A stretch of DNA of 64,000 nucleotides from Phascolomyces articulosus. Taxonomy: Eukaryota > Mucoromycota > Mucoromycetes > Mucorales > Lichtheimiaceae. Location of the stretch: NCBI GenBank assembly GCA_025677815.1, contig JAIXMP010000029.1:372001-436000 (forward strand), in the 5' to 3' direction. Positions 10,659-25,979 of the stretch are shown one piece after another. Numbering within the stretch: the stretch's first letter is position 1; every line of letters begins with the position of its first letter. Position numbers and translations under genes: made by a program. The notes beneath the pieces were generated by a model. It was not told the origin of the DNA and did not search any database. It saw only the letters and a program-made list of their open reading frames with translations.

Positions 10659-13600
10659 TTTGTTTCGTGTTTTTTTTAAAATAGAGTGAGAGAAAGGTTA
10701 GGAAGAAGAAAGAAAAAAGAAAAAAAAATGGATGGGCGTTTTTGTTGTTGCGTCTGTTGCACAGTGTTGCCGTAAAAGGAGGATCTATGCTGCAAGAACC
10801 ATCGGACAAGAATAATCATTGCATTTCCAATTCCCGATCATGCTTTTTGGTTGTTTGGTGAAGTGTATAACGACAAGTAAAAAAATTCCATATATAGGGA
10901 GAAAAATATATAAAGATGCAGTACAACCGTCATTTATTATTTTATCACACACACATTCAAGAATGATGTGCGTATATCATTTAACTTGTTGAAAACACCA
11001 ATTTTTAATCATAATATTTTTTATTTTTTTTATAAAGATGTTAAAGGATACCTAGTAGCCATCACATCTTCAAATGGAACTTTATATAATACTTCAATCA
11101 TCATGCCATTTTGCCGATGCTACGTGTATACTATTTTATAACATGATTAAAAAAAACACGCAGTCTATTTTATTTTTGTCAAAATATTTATTTTAGTAGA
11201 CTGGTTTTTTTTTTCGCCAAGAGAAGAATCCAAAACGATGAGAACATACACTAAACTATATTATAAAAAAGAGAACATGTTGCACAAATGTAGGACAGTA
11301 GTATAACGATGAATATAGAGTTTGTTGAAAGAAGTGCGCTCCCCCGACTAATCCGATATGGTCCCTCCTTTTTCACTTGTTGTATAAAAACCGATACAAT
11401 GTATACTTGATTATTTAGTGACATACAAAGTAATAAAATTCTCACATAGTGTGTCTATTGGATGGTAATAGTAATAATTACTTTACCGCAGCAATAATAA
11501 ACCCTTTTAAATGTTTTTCTCTGTTATATCATAATAAGAATAATAATGGAAATAATCCTTTAAAAACAACTAAACATTTCATGAATGGCATTAAAAGTAT
11601 ATGTTTTATTATGTAATCTTTGTGTACAATATAATTAATATTATTCCTAAATGGTGGTATCAGCACAGAAAATTTATAGGTATTAATTCATTCACATGAT
11701 GAATATGCAATGGATGAAAGGGGGCGGCGACGAAGAAGAGGGGGGGGTGGAAGGAAAGAAATGCATGTAAAAGAACTTTGCTTTTCCATAAAATCAAATG
11801 TGATGAACGCCACAGTATTAGAATTTATGTTCAAGCCCCCCATCCTTCCTCGGTTCGTAACACAGAATGCATATTTATGAATAATCCCAACTATAATAAC
11901 TTAAGATCATGTGGTGATGTGTTGATTATTATGACTTAGAGAGAAACTAAACGCACTGTTCAAAGTAAAAAAGGCTGCAGGGTATAATGAATAAAGTTTA
12001 ATATTATTAATATTAATTAATAACAACTTTTATTACATGATGCATATATACTTCATCATCCATTCACCTCATCATTTCCATCATAAATAAAGAAGCAAAA
12101 TGTCTATTAACTATTCCGAAACTCTATAATTATAACAATTGATAAGCTTTTTTTTTGGCTAATTGACAGAAAAAAATGATTATTATACCCAAAACTTATT
12201 ATTGGGATTGTTTTTTGTGTTACAACTTCTTTCAAGTTTGACAAGTGGGTATTATTCATCATCCTAAATAAGAAATATTCTTTTTTTTTTGCTGCGAGAT
12301 ATATAACGTGGTTGTACGTATTTTTTTTAAAAAAAAAAGTTGGGCGTCGTTGCATTTTAAAGTATTATGCGAGTGTAGATGTAGTAAAAGAAAGTATTAA
12401 CCTACATAATTTAATAATAATAATGAGAAAGATTATATATATATATACTATATATATCCATTCTTTATTTACAACAACATCTATAAAGTCAAAAGAAGAA
12501 GTATATATCGGTGATAAACTTTTCAAATGGTAACTCTTATAAATAATAGTTTCTTCTTCTTCTTCTTCTTCTATCCTACCAATATACGCACAAAACCAAC
12601 TTGTTTAATTAATAAACGATCATCAACTAGTACTACATTATACCATATTATTTCTTCTTCTAGGTGTTATTGATAAAGCATTTAAATCATTATTTTAGCC
12701 TCAAATGCACGTAAGAAAAAAGAGCGACAGATCTATTTATGTAAAGATAATACGACAATGGGGACAATATCGTTTATAATTGCTATTATTGATGGCATAT
12801 CCAATGATGAAAGTCATCTGTAATCATTCAATAGAAAAAATAGACAGGGTCTAGATTTTTTTTTTGCCAAGATTTATCTCAAGAAGAATGCTTAGCAAAC
12901 AACAAAACAAGTATTATTATCTAGGGATGTCATTGTAATACGCATGAATGTATGACTTTGGAGAAACTCATCCGTCGCGCTGTCAACAATTTGATTGTTT
13001 TTTTTCTGGGTGGTAATAATAGATGTATTATAAAAAAAAAAGGTAGTTTGTTTATTGTTGAAAGAAAATACACATCAATGTGTCACTTTCCTACAATGTA
13101 AGTCGATCAGACGCATGGATACCTTTTTTGGATCAAATAGGTTTGTTTAAGGAATAAATATAACGGCATTGACAACCAATTTTATCTTTCAACTAACAAA
13201 TAGTTTCTATTCATAATAGAAATCATATATCCAAGGAAAGAATATATCTCATTCAATCTGTCTCATACTTTTAAATAATAGATGTAATGATGTGAATTTC
13301 TTGTTTTAAAAAAAAAATGAATGGTTTTTCTTCTCCCTTTTTCTTAATGATGGTGTCACGCACGAATTTTGTGGTCCTGGAAAAAAAAAAGATCTGCCAA
13401 GAAATTACTTAATTGGGTGTGCCGCCCGAAAAAAAAATATAACCCTATTATTTATGTTATATAATACTCGTTCTCTCTCCTGCCTTTTCATGTATAATAA
13501 AGAAAAGGAGAAAGAAGATAAATAATAAGGTCAAAATTGTCAAAGGGTACTTATTATTATTATTATAATTATTCTTATTAGGTTTTTATAACAACACATA

Positions 13601-14186
13601 ATAAAACGAAGGGGGATTAAACATTGTGTGGGGGATATTTTATGATAAGGGAGAAAATCTAGCGGAGAATTTTTGTCACACGTTCTTCTCCAATTCCAGA
13701 TCAGGGTCGCCGCCACGTCGTGGCGTGTATTTTTTTATTATTATTATTTTCTGAAGCTTATCATTGTGGCTCTATTTTAACACACACCAAAAAAGTCAGG
13801 TACAACACATCACGTACACACACGCACGTACAAGTTGTAAATAATACCCCATTCTCTGTTACTACTCATTGTATTTTATTGTATTAATATTCTTATTTTA
13901 ATTATTAATATCAAAAGAGAAAAGAAAGTGTGAGTCAATTAATCATTTCAATTGTGTACGATGATTATTTAAGCCATTCTAATTAAACTTTTTTTTTTCT
14001 TTTCTTCCTCATTTCTCTTTCCTTTTTTCCTCTTTTTTTTTTTTCTTTTCTCACTTTTTTTTTTACATTTTATCTATCCATTCATCTATTTTTTTCTTTC
14101 CATAGTTGATTATTATTTTACATAAAATAATCATATCAATTTCACGACGAATAATAATATTAAAACAGTAGTTTTAGTGAAAAAAT
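10659..14186. other. Long intergenic region, probable MAP-kinase promoter at the right end
   Basis: No coding sequence is recognised in 3.5 kb. It contains a (TTC)n microsatellite at about 12549-12573 and a short GC-richer purine stretch near 11720-11750. From about 13985 to 14105 there is a long pyrimidine-rich tract typical of fungal leaders just upstream of the kinase start at 14187. Short open frames here are low in complexity and were not called. Confidence 0.5.
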
Positions 14187-16001
<1,815 letters not shown>

Positions 16002-19000
16002 TCGAAGCATTTTTTTTTTCCTTATGATATTTTCTCTCTCCCTTTTTAAAAACATATATGACTCTTTTTTTTTTCTCTTTCATATTCATGTGTACTTTTC
16101 TTTATGACTTTATCTCTTTTTTTTCCATTTTAGTATTTGCAACCGTCGTCCTGTCTGTCTTTTAGGGTCTTTTTTTTTTATTTATTTATCCAAAAAAAAA
16201 AATTATATGTAATTTCCTTTCTGATTAGTTATATTCCCCTTTTTCTCTTTCTTTATTATAATCTGTCTTTTGCATTTGTCAAATAACTTCATATAGTATA
16301 TGCAACTTCTTTTTCATAATTCTCTAACCTTCTTTTCCCCTCATCTCATGAATTTCATCGCATAATTTTATGATCTATAATAGTAGTAGTAATTCACCCA
16401 CACTTTAATAATAATAATAATGCAAATAAAAATATTCTTATATATATATATACATTATTCTCCATCTTGGTCTATGGTCGTTATTTTAGTGATTGATATC
16501 AATTATACTTTGGGCGGTCAAAATAAAAAAAAACTCTATTTAGTAGTAGGTTGATCATTACTAATATATTAATAAAAAAAAAGCTTGTTCTTTTTCTCCT
16601 GTCTCTTTCCCTTCCCCCTTTCCCAATTTATAATTCATAAGCAATCATAATATAGTAATAATACATTCCTCATCTATGGATGACTCCTTGAATTATCATA
16701 AAGACGATAAAAAAAAAAAAAACTAACTTTGGAACTCTTGGTTTTATTGCACAATAAGTTCTTTTACCATATCCATCCTTGCTTCCGTTGTTTTCAATAT
16801 CCCTTTTTATTATTATTATCATTAAGTATTTGTTATTATTGACTAAGCAAAATCAGCCCCATGCTAATCAGTAAAATAATAATACAAAAGAAAATTTAAA
16901 TAATGATGACGAATCCTATTTTATTCTCTATATCAAAATGATAAGTCCTTTTTTTTCCCTGAGAAGAATATACTTTAAGAACTTTATATATTTTTTGATG
17001 GTGACGAATGATGAGACTTTGGATCATATATACTCTCTTATATTTTCAAGGAGATGTTGTTTCTTTTTTCTTGTATAATAGCATTCTTAAAAAAACCTTA
17101 TTTGCAGAGGGAAAAAAAAGATTTTTATAGTATTTGATCGGTAGTAGTAGTAATAGTAGTAGTAGTAGTAGCAAATCTAATAATAAGTAAATAGGATGTG
17201 TTATATGTTTCTGGAGAACATGAGCATTTGTAGTATAGGAAGATGTATTATATTATACTGCCATAAAGATGTTAAAGAAGAGAAGATCTACTATTACCAA
17301 AGTATAATTATATATGATTTTCGAATAATAATAATTTAAGCTCACATCCTCAACATTGATATAGTATAAATCAAGTTAACATTGGGGCTGTAATATGACA
17401 TAATGAATGACGAACCTTCGAACTTTCTTTGCCGTATGAATATATATAATAAGCACATATCATAGTATTGGATATGACTAATATAGAGTAATCACCGATA
17501 CAATGGATCAATTTATAGAAAGGGATGAAACAAAGTAATGACGTACGCAATGATTCGATTAAGGGAGGGAGGTTATATAGAGAGAAAGATAAATTGGGAA
17601 TAATTCGATCGATTGACTTGAATGATCAACATTGTTCATTTTTATTACGTAGTATGTGGTAGTGTTAGAATATGTATGCTTGAAGCGTAAAATCTAATTT
17701 ACATTACAAAGAAAAAGTATCTTAATTTTCGATTCGATCGATTTCTTTAAGTATTCTCCTACAAATTCTTTTTTTATTTGCTCTCCAGATTAGATGATTT
17801 TAAAATGAAATACGTGACATGTCAGATCAAGAATATTTGGAGTGAGTTATTAAAATGATTTGAGTCTGGTGATCGTGAGTCCTAACCACCACTACAAAAA
17901 AAAAAAAAAAAGAATGATCATCCTCTTATTTCCTATATGCATTATTTTTCCAAGTATAGTCAAGTGCCTCTAAACCACCACCAGGATTTAACTTTTTTTG
18001 ACCCTATAGTGGATGATTTTCACTTTTCTTTTATACTACATATATTAAATATCAATAATGATACAAATATACCAAAATGTCTAATAGCAGTAGTACTAAA
18101 AAATATCGTGACAACACTTGAAGCATTTCACTATTGACAAAGTCATTGTCTGCTGGGTATATAGAATAGACATCACTGCAAATCCATCATGATCCCAATG
18201 TAGGAAATTTTCACACATTTAATCAGGCAAGGGAAAACAAACACATGACTTTTTTTTTTGCATATTTGTATATAAAATTACAAACCCTCTCGAATAACCA
18301 TGGAAAGAAGAAGACATATATGTATGTGTGTGTGTTTATAGAAGAAGAAACCATATCAATGAGAAAAAGGAGATGAGGCGATGAACCTTCTTTTTTTTTT
18401 TTTTTTTGATCAAAAATATTTTTTTAAAAAAAAGTAAACATATCATGATTTTTTGGATCATTTTACATAAATGAGACAGACTTATTTGACAAAACAAGAG
18501 AAAACGTATTTATGATCCCATGAAAAAAAAAGGCAATAATATATATAAAGTTTTCGCCCATGCCGTCGTTCTTGCCGAATATAACAACAATCATGTCATC
18601 ATAAAATAATGTGACCATCTGAAAATCCATCATAAAAATCAGGTTATCTTTTCCTTATAAGCATAAATAGGAATAAAATTATTATTATTTGATCCAACCA
18701 ATCGTGATAATAATAATAATAATAATAAAAGAAACGAGATCAACAACACAAATGACAGGAGACCATGTGTTATCACATATAAGAAAAAATGCTACTTTTT
18801 TTTATGAATAATGAAAAAGGATAAACGAAGCCTGATATTTTTGGTTTTTTTTTTTTTCTGCAAAAAAAAGATCAGGAGAAGGTGCCGAAGATTTCTAAAA
18901 TAAGTCAAGTCTTTGTTACACATACGAATTAAAATCAAGGTCGTTTACGTAGAGTAACGCGTTGTTACGATCGTCCTTGAAAAAAAAAAAGAGTGTCACA

Positions 19001-20302
19001 AAAAATTGAACGAATTTTCTGATCTATTCAACTCTTCTTTTCTTACTAAAGGGATAATTATTTCCGTTATTCCGTGAACCCGATCCTTTGGATTGTTTCA
19101 CTTTCAATGGATGAATGGCATTGAATTCTATACTATAGTATTATATAGTAAATAGAACGTATTATAATGAAGGACTCTCTCGGAGATATACTCATCTTAG
19201 TAAGTCACTTGCATAATAATGTGTGTGTGAAAAATATAAACTCATATTAAAGGGAAAATATAGATAATAAATCGTTCATCGTTTCGTTTGGATCATATGT
19301 TCAAAAGGGATATATATGTATGTGTCATTGTACATTTTTTTTATTATTATTATAGAAAGGATGATATATATATATGTGCCCATAAATATATGTACCTACC
19401 CAGCTTATAAATGAAACCCAAGTTTTTTTTCATGCATATTATTTGTTTTTTTTTTTTTGAAAAAAAAAAAAAAAAAACGTACCTGAAGAGGGTTTCCTTT
19501 TGTGTATTAGTTTATTATCTGCAAAATAAATAAATTGTGACCTAAACACACTAAAATTGTTATTAGTACCAAATCTTTTTTATTGGGATTTATATAGAAC
19601 TCTGCAGATGTTTTTTTTCTTGTTTGTATATATTCCTACGCCACATGAGTGTTGTTGATTTCTTGGTAAAATCATACAGTGATGACATGAACCAAAAAAA
19701 AAAAAAAGTAATAGCAGACCCCCATAAAATAGAAGAGTATAGAGTAAGTTTATATATTTATTAGTTGATGATTGCTATATATATATATATATATATATGA
19801 ATGTGAGTGTGAGTGTGAGTGTGCGTGTATGTTGTATTATTAGTTGGTTGACTTGAGATAGAATAATAATAAAAAGTATATAAAAAGAAAAGAAAAAAAC
19901 CAATAACAAAATTTGGGGTGAAAGGGAAAAGCAATGATTGTATAAAAAAAAAAGAAGAATATCACTATTAAGAAAATCGATGTAATACAAAAAAAAAAAA
20001 AAAAAAAAAAAGAGAGAAAGAGAGAAAATGCCTAGGTTTCATCTGTAAAATCATGTGGGATAACAACAACTTTGTAAACTCTCAATTAAGAAGAAAATGA
20101 TTGCTGATGCTGATGATGATATCACATTCGAAAGATCCAGCCTTTCTCCTTGTGTACAACGAAAATAGAAATAATTATAATAAAAAAAAATAAGAACATG
20201 CACGACGACGACTTTCGTAATAAAACAAACCCATTATGTTGTTGACGATAATAATAAAATGAGACCCATATGATGTTGTTGTTGTTGATAATAAATGATC
20301 TA
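16002..20302. other. Long intergenic region, no gene seen
   Basis: This 4.3-kb stretch lies between the 3' ends of the MAP kinase (plus) and the sulfotransferase-like gene (minus), so it contains no obvious promoter for either. It is AT-rich with many homopolymers, a (TAG)n patch around 17141-17170 and a compound (TA)n plus GTGTGA repeat at 19776-19828. No open frame with a protein motif was found. Confidence 0.5.
19776..19828. repeat. Compound microsatellite (TA)n followed by (GTGTGA)n
   Basis: An uninterrupted TA repeat (19776-19798) runs into about four copies of a GTGTGA hexamer (19803-19828). It lies in noncoding sequence. Confidence 0.9.
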
Positions 20303-21280
20303 TTATGCCATCGCAGCTGTACCTTCATCATTTGTTGTAGGTGTCGTATTTGTCTTTAATTTATTACTTCTTTTTGACGTAGTTCCTGTCTTGTTTTTCT
20401 TTTTTCGACCCAACCGACTACCTCGTTTCATAGCAGTCCAAAAGATACTTGAAAAGTCGCCACCTGTATTGGATACAGGATAAGATTGTTTTGGAATAGG
20501 TTTACCAAGAAATGAACATAAAGGTTCCCATCCATCCCCCAAAGACATGATCAAAAGTCGATCTGCAGGCACCGTCCGCTTGACCTCTTCAATGTGTTCA
20601 TTGTACATTTGCATCATTCGTTTACGATCAAATAGGATAGATACATCATTTAAATCCAACTTGTGTCCTCGAACAAATGTTCCAAACCATGTCTCTCGTA
20701 CTTGTCTTACTCGTTCTGGCATCACATTGCCCATATGTCGAAGTTGAACCAACGGTAAAATGGTTTTTTGAATGGACTTGTACCAACTCTCGGCTGTTCT
20801 TATAGATAAAATCACTTTACTCTCAGGATATCGTTCCATTAATTCCTTGTAAAATACACAGGTTGGCCAATCTGAAGCTGCATCGTAATTCCCATATGCA
20901 TCCTCCCATTCTACACTGCCTGGATTTTTGTATGCATTTAACCAGATGGATGCATTTTGATCTTGATCTGTAAGGACACTCATACCGTGATGGGTACGGT
21001 ACCTATATGTATATATATATAAGGTATTGTTGTGAATAGGTATGTTTTAATGGCTAGGTAAAGTAACCTTCATTTTCCTTTGACTTTTGAAATGATATAT
21101 CCATCTCTCGATCCTTTCCTTACACACACACGCACTCTCTCTCTTCCCTCCCTCATCTATCCATCCAGATCAAATAAATGAATTTATAAGATCAAATTTT
21201 TACCCAAGAATGGCAAGAGCTTGTTGAAGACTAAGAGTTCCTGTTCGACTATACCCGGCACAAATGACTTGAAGTGGCAT
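20303..21280 (-). CDS. P-loop sulfotransferase-like protein (Sulfotransfer_4 type)
   Basis: Two exons (21204-21280 and 20303-21002) give 258 residues. The N-terminus MPLQVICAGYSRTGTLSLQQ matches the nucleotide-binding loop GxxRTGTxSL of this fungal/bacterial sulfotransferase-like family. It continues with LGYRTHHGMSV after the splice, then WEDAYGNYDAASDWPTCVFY, and the strand-helix motif SKVILSIRTAESWYKSI that contacts the 3'-phosphate of PAPS in sulfotransferases. The length fits the family. The last 45 residues are a Lys/Arg- and Thr/Asn-rich tail (GRKKKNK) without a domain. These proteins are often mislabelled as NAD-dependent epimerases; substrate and pathway are unknown. The short first exon is needed to supply the P-loop, and the splice restores the frame exactly. 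It is probably cytosolic, with no signal peptide. Confidence 0.87.
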
Positions 21281-21458
21281 GTTGTATATATATATATATA
21301 TGTATATAAGATGAAGAAAGGAAAGAAAAAAAAGTTGGATCAAAAAGAAAGAAGAGAGAGAATATTTAGACAGAAAAAAAAAATGCTTTCCCTTTTTCCT
21401 TTATATATGAAAAGAAATGCAAGAAACTTAAATTTAGCCCCGAAACACCACGCATATA

Positions 21459-21565
21459 CTACACACACACTCACACACACTCACACACACACATATATAT
21501 ATATATATACATATACACAAATCGTTCTATACACGCACACACACACACATATATATATATATACG
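21459..21565. repeat. (CA)n/(TA)n microsatellite cluster
   Basis: Alternating runs of ACACAC with interspersed TC, then TATATA, and again ACACAC and TATATA extend over about 107 bp. The tract is 180 bp upstream of the sulfotransferase-like gene start, so it is within its promoter region. Confidence 0.9.
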
Positions 21566-23000
21566 TAGCCTCTTACTCACACCCTATGGATCTCAAATAT
21601 TTTTGTAAACCTCGGTAAAATAAAATAAGCAGGTCTGTTCAATTACATGAATTGATCCAGTTATTGGTTTTTTATGCCAAGAATGCTCATTTTACCAGCG
21701 CTTCCTCCGCTCAGCCATTCAACCAACGCATATAGAACGACATCATCAATCATAATTAAATATAATTATTAACAAAGCTCAAGCCTGTTCTATTGAGTTC
21801 TATATACAAGAGGCTAAGATGGGGGGATCCATTCTATATATTATTAAATGCCAAGGTTATTCATAATATTTCATGATAATTAAATAACGCCGAGCAATCA
21901 TTATTTCATGGCACAAAAAAAAAAAAAAAAACTCGTTTGTCCGCAACAAAAAAAGTTTAGTAACACATTTTGTATTATACAATTCATTCTCGATGAATGA
22001 TAGTAAGCGTCGTTTTACTCTCTTAATATCATGATATAAATAAAAACTTGTTGATTCATCAAAATAAAAGTCTGGATCATTTTCATTCATTAAAGAATAT
22101 CAACTATATCATTCATTATAGATATATATATAAAAGGTTTTTTTTAATGATCTAAGATGTATAAATAAATAAATAAATATATCTGTCAACTACTAGTGAA
22201 AAAAAAAGAATGGTTTATTACCTGGAAAAAGTACAGACTCACTGGTATTCTTTTTTCCTTGCAGGAACTCTTTTTTTTTTGGTTGGGGGAGAGAGAGAAA
22301 CGGGGGGGTTTTATAGAACATGTCAAAAGTCGGGCATCCAAAATTTTCATTTTGCCAAAGAGTGAAACCAACAAATCCAACATTTCTTATAGACCTTTTT
22401 AATCAACAACATCATGGGGTTTACATGGATGGTTTTGATATATATATATACGAATGGAAAGAAGAAGTAGGCTAGTTTCAATAGATTAGAAACAATGACA
22501 TAATAAATTATAAATAGTGCAAATAAAACAAAGTATGTTTTAATGTGGCAAAGCATTGACATTTTTATTTTTTTTTGTTGTTAATGGTTTAGTGTAATTA
22601 TTCAAAATTATCTTGTTCACTTGTAAAATAGAGCTTTTTTTTTTTAGTGTAAAAACTATTGCTACTAAATATTCTTTCATAAGAAAATAGTTTGTATTAA
22701 ATATACATATATATATAATGTATAATACATCATGATGGATGGATAGTAACCTATTTTTTTTTCATTGGATCTAATGATTTTTACTAGCTCATCATAACAA
22801 AAAAAGAAGCCTATTCATTCATTCACTATTTTTTTTTATAATACAAGGACGACGGGAACGTTTCCATGCATGTGGGCTTTTTTTTTCTAGATGATAATAA
22901 TAAACATATATATATATACACGTATACTTTCTATATATTTTTTTCACTTGTTACCTATTCCTCATTTCCGTCCTTGATCCGCTGAATTTTATAAAATAAC

Positions 23001-23034
23001 GGCAAAAGAAATTTGCCGAGAATCGAACATTCTC
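23001..23034. other. Two adjacent perfect hairpins, possible structured RNA
   Basis: GGCAAA-agaaa-TTTGCC (23001-23017) is immediately followed by GAGAAT-cgaac-ATTCTC (23018-23034); both have 6-bp perfect stems. On the minus strand the order is an Sm-like AATTTTGA (complement of 23033-23040), then the GAGAAT hairpin, then the GGCAAA hairpin followed by a T-rich run, which resembles the 3' end of an Sm-class snRNA. No U1, U2, U4 or U5 hallmark was found upstream, so no RNA family is assigned. Confidence 0.35.
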
Positions 23035-23086
23035 AAAATTACTGCCAAGGCTTTTGCATCATTAATTGATCCCGTCGTTACCATGG

Positions 23087-23110
23087 TGTGTGTGTGTGTG
23101 TGTGTGTGTG
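23087..23110. repeat. (TG)12 microsatellite
   Basis: Perfect TG dinucleotide repeat in noncoding sequence. Confidence 0.95.
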
Positions 23111-25027
23111 TAAGAAAAGAGACATAGACGGTGGTTTTATTATATATTACTACCATCTGAGAAAAAAAATGGCAGGTTTTTTATTTTGTAAGAACGCGCT
23201 CACATTTTTTTTATGCCATAACATAGTCTCCCCAATAGAAAGCAAAGAAAAATACAAGTTTGATTTCTTGATAAAATTACCGACCTTTAATTTCAAATGG
23301 ATGATCATCAACATTTATTATACTATTCAATTACTTGTAAAAGATATACATTTCTACTTTACTTTTATATTATACATAATATAAAATATAATAATAATAA
23401 AGAACATGCTTCATTTGGTAGTGAAATGTGTTACAACATAATTCTCCCTATTAGAGAAAAAATCAACTTTCTACTTCGGAAAGTTTTTTTTTAACAGCTT
23501 CCTAGAGTTGTACCGATTCAACGTATCGGAAAAACGCTTATAAATAGGTTTTGGATCAACAACAAAAAGAATGATCTATTGTAGAACACAAAAGGTTCCA
23601 TTCATAGAGTTACTTATATGTAGGGATGACTTCATATATTTATCTTCAAAAGAAAAACAAGATATGGAATATTGAAATATTATCGGTTAAACAATGATTT
23701 TTTCCTCCCCTTTATTCAACCTACGTACTTGGCGAGATACCTTGTTGTTTTATCATCCTAGAATTCTATAATAATAATAATATATAAAACGTTGATGACA
23801 CAGAATGTCTTTTTTTTTCTATATATAAAAATATAACTCAGTCCTTTCTTGTATAACCTTTTTTTTTTCATGGATGATAGGAGACATTAACATATATCGT
23901 GTACGAGAAGAGATGACATTCCTGCTTGTTGTTATTACTTCAATTGGGTTAAATAAAAGAGTATGTTTCTTCTCATCATAAAATAATTAACAATCCATTA
24001 ACAATGAAAGGTAATATACAAGAATGGGGACAGTAAAAATGCTTTTTTTTATGTGCAGATAAAGATGATGGTTATAATGTTTGTTACTCTAATATAAAAC
24101 ACCCATTTATAAAATCACATTTTTTTATAACACCTATCAACAATTACTGTTGTTCTTTACAGAAGATTAAAATATTATATTTTTGACAAAAAAAAAAGAA
24201 GATTCTCAACTTTTCTAATATAGGAGTTCTTTAGTAGAGACTAATATTCTTCTTAATTGTATCGTGAACAACCCGTCCTGTTTTTAGAAGATTACAATTC
24301 CAAAATTTAGATACTCAACATATGAATATTTAAAATTGATCATGGATTGATAATGATACATATAGTTTCTGCAGTTAATGTTGTCAACAGCATAAAAACT
24401 GAAAAGTATTATGCGTGTCATGAATTTACATATTACTAGTTACTAACTATATATCTATAAATATACATGTAATTTTTTTTATGTGGTGTGTTCCAGATGA
24501 AGCTAAACTTTAATTGACAATATTTTGACATTGGATAATTCTGTTTTTCCCTTCTATATTATTGCTTGGAAATAACTCCCCCCTGTCATCGGCCAGTCAT
24601 TGAAACGTTTTTGTGCATAAAATAGTTTTCCACTATCTTCTATTCCATTTGCTAAGTTCCCAAATACAAAAAAGCAATGGGACAGAAAAAAAAACGGTTT
24701 GCTATTGAATTAGACTAAAAAGTAGTTTTGAATAAAATAATAATAGTGGCAGTCTAAATAGTAATAACGGGCTGCTTCTTTGCAGAACTTGAACTTACAT
24801 CATCCACGGAATAGAATAAACCTATCCCATTCAAATACTCTACGCCGCTGTACTAATAATACGTCTCTTTTATCCAAGGGGGCAAGTAATATTTGTTTTC
24901 TAATGATACTTATTTGTAATATCTTTATTAGCGACCTTTAAAGTTTCTGCTGATATTCTGAATCAAAATTTCAGAATTGCTTGAATGAAAAACCATTATA
25001 AATAAACTTTACAGTTTGTTTTTATCA

Positions 25028-25117
25028 GGAGTGTATGAAATATTTTACTAGAAGTGTACGAATTTTTTTCTTTGAAATGTACGAAATTTTTCCCTGGAGT
25101 GTGCGAATGATTTCCGG
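25028..25117. repeat. Four-copy degenerate tandem repeat of 22-23 bp
   Basis: Four consecutive units start at 25028, 25051, 25074 and 25096. Each begins with a variant of GRARTGTRYGAA and ends in a T-rich half. Sequence divergence between units indicates an old array. It lies just beyond the 3' end of the decayed zinc-finger gene. Confidence 0.75.
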
Positions 25118-25261
25118 AAAAGGTGTAGTTGTCGACAATTCTTTATTGCATCGGGTATTCAAATAATTGGAAGCAGGACTATTTTTCAGTAAGTAATCAA
25201 CGCGATGATCAACTGATGAGGAAGTCGATGTTTCTGAGGACGTTGATTTTTGTAGACAAGA

Positions 25262-25788
25262 CTACAACGAGCTATCTTCATTTAATAACTGTGGTATGAT
25301 TGCAGGACTAGTCAACAATGGATATACATGATCTTGACTTGAATAAAGAATGGGTTTCCAATTACCAACTTCAGCCATTGAAAGCCGAAGGTTTTTTTCC
25401 CGATCATTGATGAAGGCACCATCACTTGACAATAAAATAGCGTCTTCATGCTTCATTTGAAGTTGCTTGGTAGCTTTCTCATTGATGACTTTTGGACATG
25501 CATTTTTTCAGTTGTCATCCTCAACATTTGTTGAATCCTCCAAGGTTCTTTTGGATCGAATATTGTCGTTATTGGCTCCGGTGTTGTCAATTTCAGGGAT
25601 AGGAGGGTAGATGAACTTGCATGGAATATTATGGCTTTTTTGAAGATGATCTCTGATAGTTCCCTCGTTTGAAAGTTCCTTGTCACAAAATGGACAGAAG
25701 TATATATCGTTTTCATTTTTTGAGAGTGATGTATTTGCTACGGATAGTGATGACAATACAAGAAATTTAGCTGCACTAGAAGCAAAGC

Positions 25789-25819
<31 letters not shown>

Positions 25820-25927
25820 CGTGTTACCTGCACCGTATTGAACTTCCGCATGTTCAACTTTGTGATGCTTCATTTGAGTTTCGGTTGCAAATGTTTCTTG
25901 ACATAAACTACACTCGCTTTTTGACAT
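25262..25927 (-). pseudogene. C2H2 zinc-finger gene interrupted by an in-frame stop
   Basis: From the ATG at 25925-25927, exons 25828-25927 and 25508-25770 give a 120-residue protein. It has two C2H2 fingers: C6/C9/H22/H26 (CSLCQETFATE) and a second in FCPFCDKELSNEG...HLQKSH. The intron contains a run of more than 20 T residues and uses GTAACA and a CAG acceptor. A TGA at 25508-25510 ends this frame, but the same frame then stays open for 81 more codons to 25262 with protein-like sequence (KNACPKVINEKATKQLQ, MKHEDAILLSSDGAFINDRE, NWKPILYSSQDHVYPLL). The simplest reading is one longer gene broken by a nonsense mutation; a truly short 120-residue protein is the alternative. Function is unknown; it is probably DNA- or RNA-binding in origin. 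It belongs next to the equally broken gene at 25980-26752. Confidence 0.6.
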
Positions 25928-25979
25928 TTTTAAAATAGAGATCTTTCTGATTAAAAGTGAAAAAAAAATATAAACCCGA

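Larger units (their letters stand above)
21281..25027. other. Gene-poor region with microsatellites and hairpins
   Basis: No protein-coding gene is recognised in 3.7 kb. It holds a (CA)n/(TA)n microsatellite cluster at 21459-21565, a (TG)12 repeat at 23087-23110, and two adjacent perfect hairpins at 23001-23034. Open frames such as 23088-23384 are low in complexity and partly translations of the TG repeat. Confidence 0.5.

Noticed and set aside
21459..21565. Possible CRISPR-like or minisatellite array
   Set aside because: It is a simple CA/TA dinucleotide microsatellite without spacers, and the genome is eukaryotic.
23001..23041. tRNA gene on the minus strand suggested by GTTCGATTC
   Set aside because: With TTCGATT placed as the T-loop the flanking bases do not pair, and no D-arm, anticodon arm or acceptor stem can be drawn.
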